In this document: positions 63,384 to 64,000 of the stretch, in pieces | How positions within the stretch are numbered: the first letter of the stretch is position 1 | Layout of the letters: each line of letters opens with the position of its first letter | Source of the DNA: Candidatus Obscuribacterales bacterium | Lineage (GTDB): Bacteria > Cyanobacteriota > Vampirovibrionia > Obscuribacterales > Obscuribacteraceae | Direction of reading: 5' to 3' | DNA length: 64,000 bases | Assembly: GCA_021732085.1 (NCBI GenBank) | Contig: JAKFVQ010000020.1 | Location: forward strand, 172,926 to 236,925 | Notes under the pieces: model-generated | What the model saw: the letters and a program-made list of their open reading frames with translations, nothing else | The model's database searches: none | What the model was told of the DNA's origin: nothing | Position numbers and translations under genes: made by a program

Positions 63384-64000
63384 CAAAGTGGACTTTTGTA
63401 GAGCCAAAATCAACTCAAAATTGGACTCTATAAAGTCCAGTGTCATTTGCCCGAAGCTGGATTAGGCAAACGGGCTCCTGATCCACCCATCGTTGCAACG
63501 TTCGGCAAAGTGGACTTTTGTAGAGCCAAAATCAACTCAAAATTGAACTCTATAAAGTCCAGTGTCATTTGCCCGAAGCTGGATTAGGCAAAACGGGCTC
63601 CTAATCCACCCATCGTTGCAACGTTCGGCAAAGTGGGCTTTTGTAGAGCCAAAATCAACTCAAAATTGGACTCTATAAGGTCCAGTGTCATTTGCCCGAA
63701 GCTGGATTAGGCAAAACGGGCTCCTGATCTACCCATCGTTGCAACGTTCGGCAAAGTGGACTTTTGTAGAGCCAAAATCAACTCAAAATTTGACTCTATA
63801 AAGTCCAGTGTCATTTGCCCGAAGGTGGATTAGGCAAACGGGCTCCTGATCCACCCATCGTTGCAACGTTCGGCAAAGTGGACTTTTGTAGAGCCAAAAT
63901 CAACTCAAAATTGGACTCTATAAAGTCCAGTGTCATTTGCCCGAAGCTGGATTAGGCAAACGGGCTCCTGATCCACCCATCGTTGCAACGTTCGGCAAAG
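63384..64000. repeat. 122-123-bp tandem repeat with nested hairpins, continuing past the window
   Basis: Five full units, starting at 63384, 63506, 63629, 63752 and 63874, and a sixth beginning at 63996. Each holds a large dyad (TGGACTTTTGTAGAGCC ... GGACTCTATAAAGTCCA) and a second stem GGATTAGG ... CCT(G/A)ATCC. Differences between units mostly keep the stems paired (A-U versus G-U at the same position). No open frame or gene lies between units. Confidence 0.9.

Noticed and set aside
63384..64000. Integron attC/VCR array (unit size is similar to 124-bp VCRs)
   Set aside because: Units are directly adjacent without cassette genes, and I see no conserved attC core pair or integrase gene.

Overview
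The window reads as a chromosomal segment of a non-photosynthetic cyanobacterial relative, most likely Vampirovibrionia/Melainabacteria of the Obscuribacter type. This is inference from gene content, with no marker phylogeny possible here. The clues are four Hanks-type Ser/Thr kinases in 64 kb (two with long helical-repeat tails behind a membrane anchor), a yggS-sepF division-gene pair, a DUF2993-type secreted protein, frequent TTG/GTG starts, moderate GC, and abundant local tandem repeats.

Layout. 0-5 kb: the end of gpmI, a Thr-rich lipoprotein, a decapeptide-repeat protein and a secreted DUF2993-like protein. 5-9.3 kb (minus strand): a likely copper-handling operon (Met-rich outer-membrane efflux factor, two-domain multicopper oxidase) followed by a secreted alpha/beta hydrolase. 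9.7-13 kb: rph, a UbiB/ABC1 kinase and a type II toxin-antitoxin pair with its own promoter/operator. 13-18.9 kb: secreted proteins, a papain-like protein and a receiver-Ser/Thr-kinase fusion. 19-25 kb: a 793-residue orphan, an AbiEi/DUF6088-like regulator, gcvPB and an RNase D. 25-30.5 kb: a FecR-like secreted protein, rluE and a receptor kinase. 30.8-34.4 kb: a nucleotidyltransferase lying between two copies of the groEL 3' end, then groEL and groES. 35-39.6 kb: a GAF-GAF-degenerate-GGDEF protein followed in the same frame by another receptor kinase. 39.7-47.2 kb: hinT, small proteins, a TPR protein, a sugar-nucleotide pyrophosphorylase, an argH-like lyase and an MFS pump. 47.3-53.8 kb: a zinc-ribbon kinase, accDA, rsmE, yggS and sepF. 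54-62 kb: an M23 peptidase, a PC4-like protein, obg, and two overlapping sensor-kinase genes. The last 2.3 kb is mostly repeats.

How genes work together. Housekeeping genes (gpmI, rph, gcvPB, rluE, groESL, accDA, rsmE, yggS-sepF, obg) are interspersed with signalling genes. The most notable signalling unit follows obg. Two adjacent membrane histidine-kinase-like proteins share one architecture but have lost complementary halves of the catalytic machinery. The first keeps the ATP-binding N, G1 and G2 boxes but has Ser in place of the phosphoacceptor His. The second keeps the His (SHDLRTP) but has lost the ATP-binding motifs. They look like an obligate, one-way trans-phosphorylating pair. A second candidate is the degenerate GGDEF protein with an intact I-site motif sitting in frame before a Ser/Thr kinase that has no AUG start.
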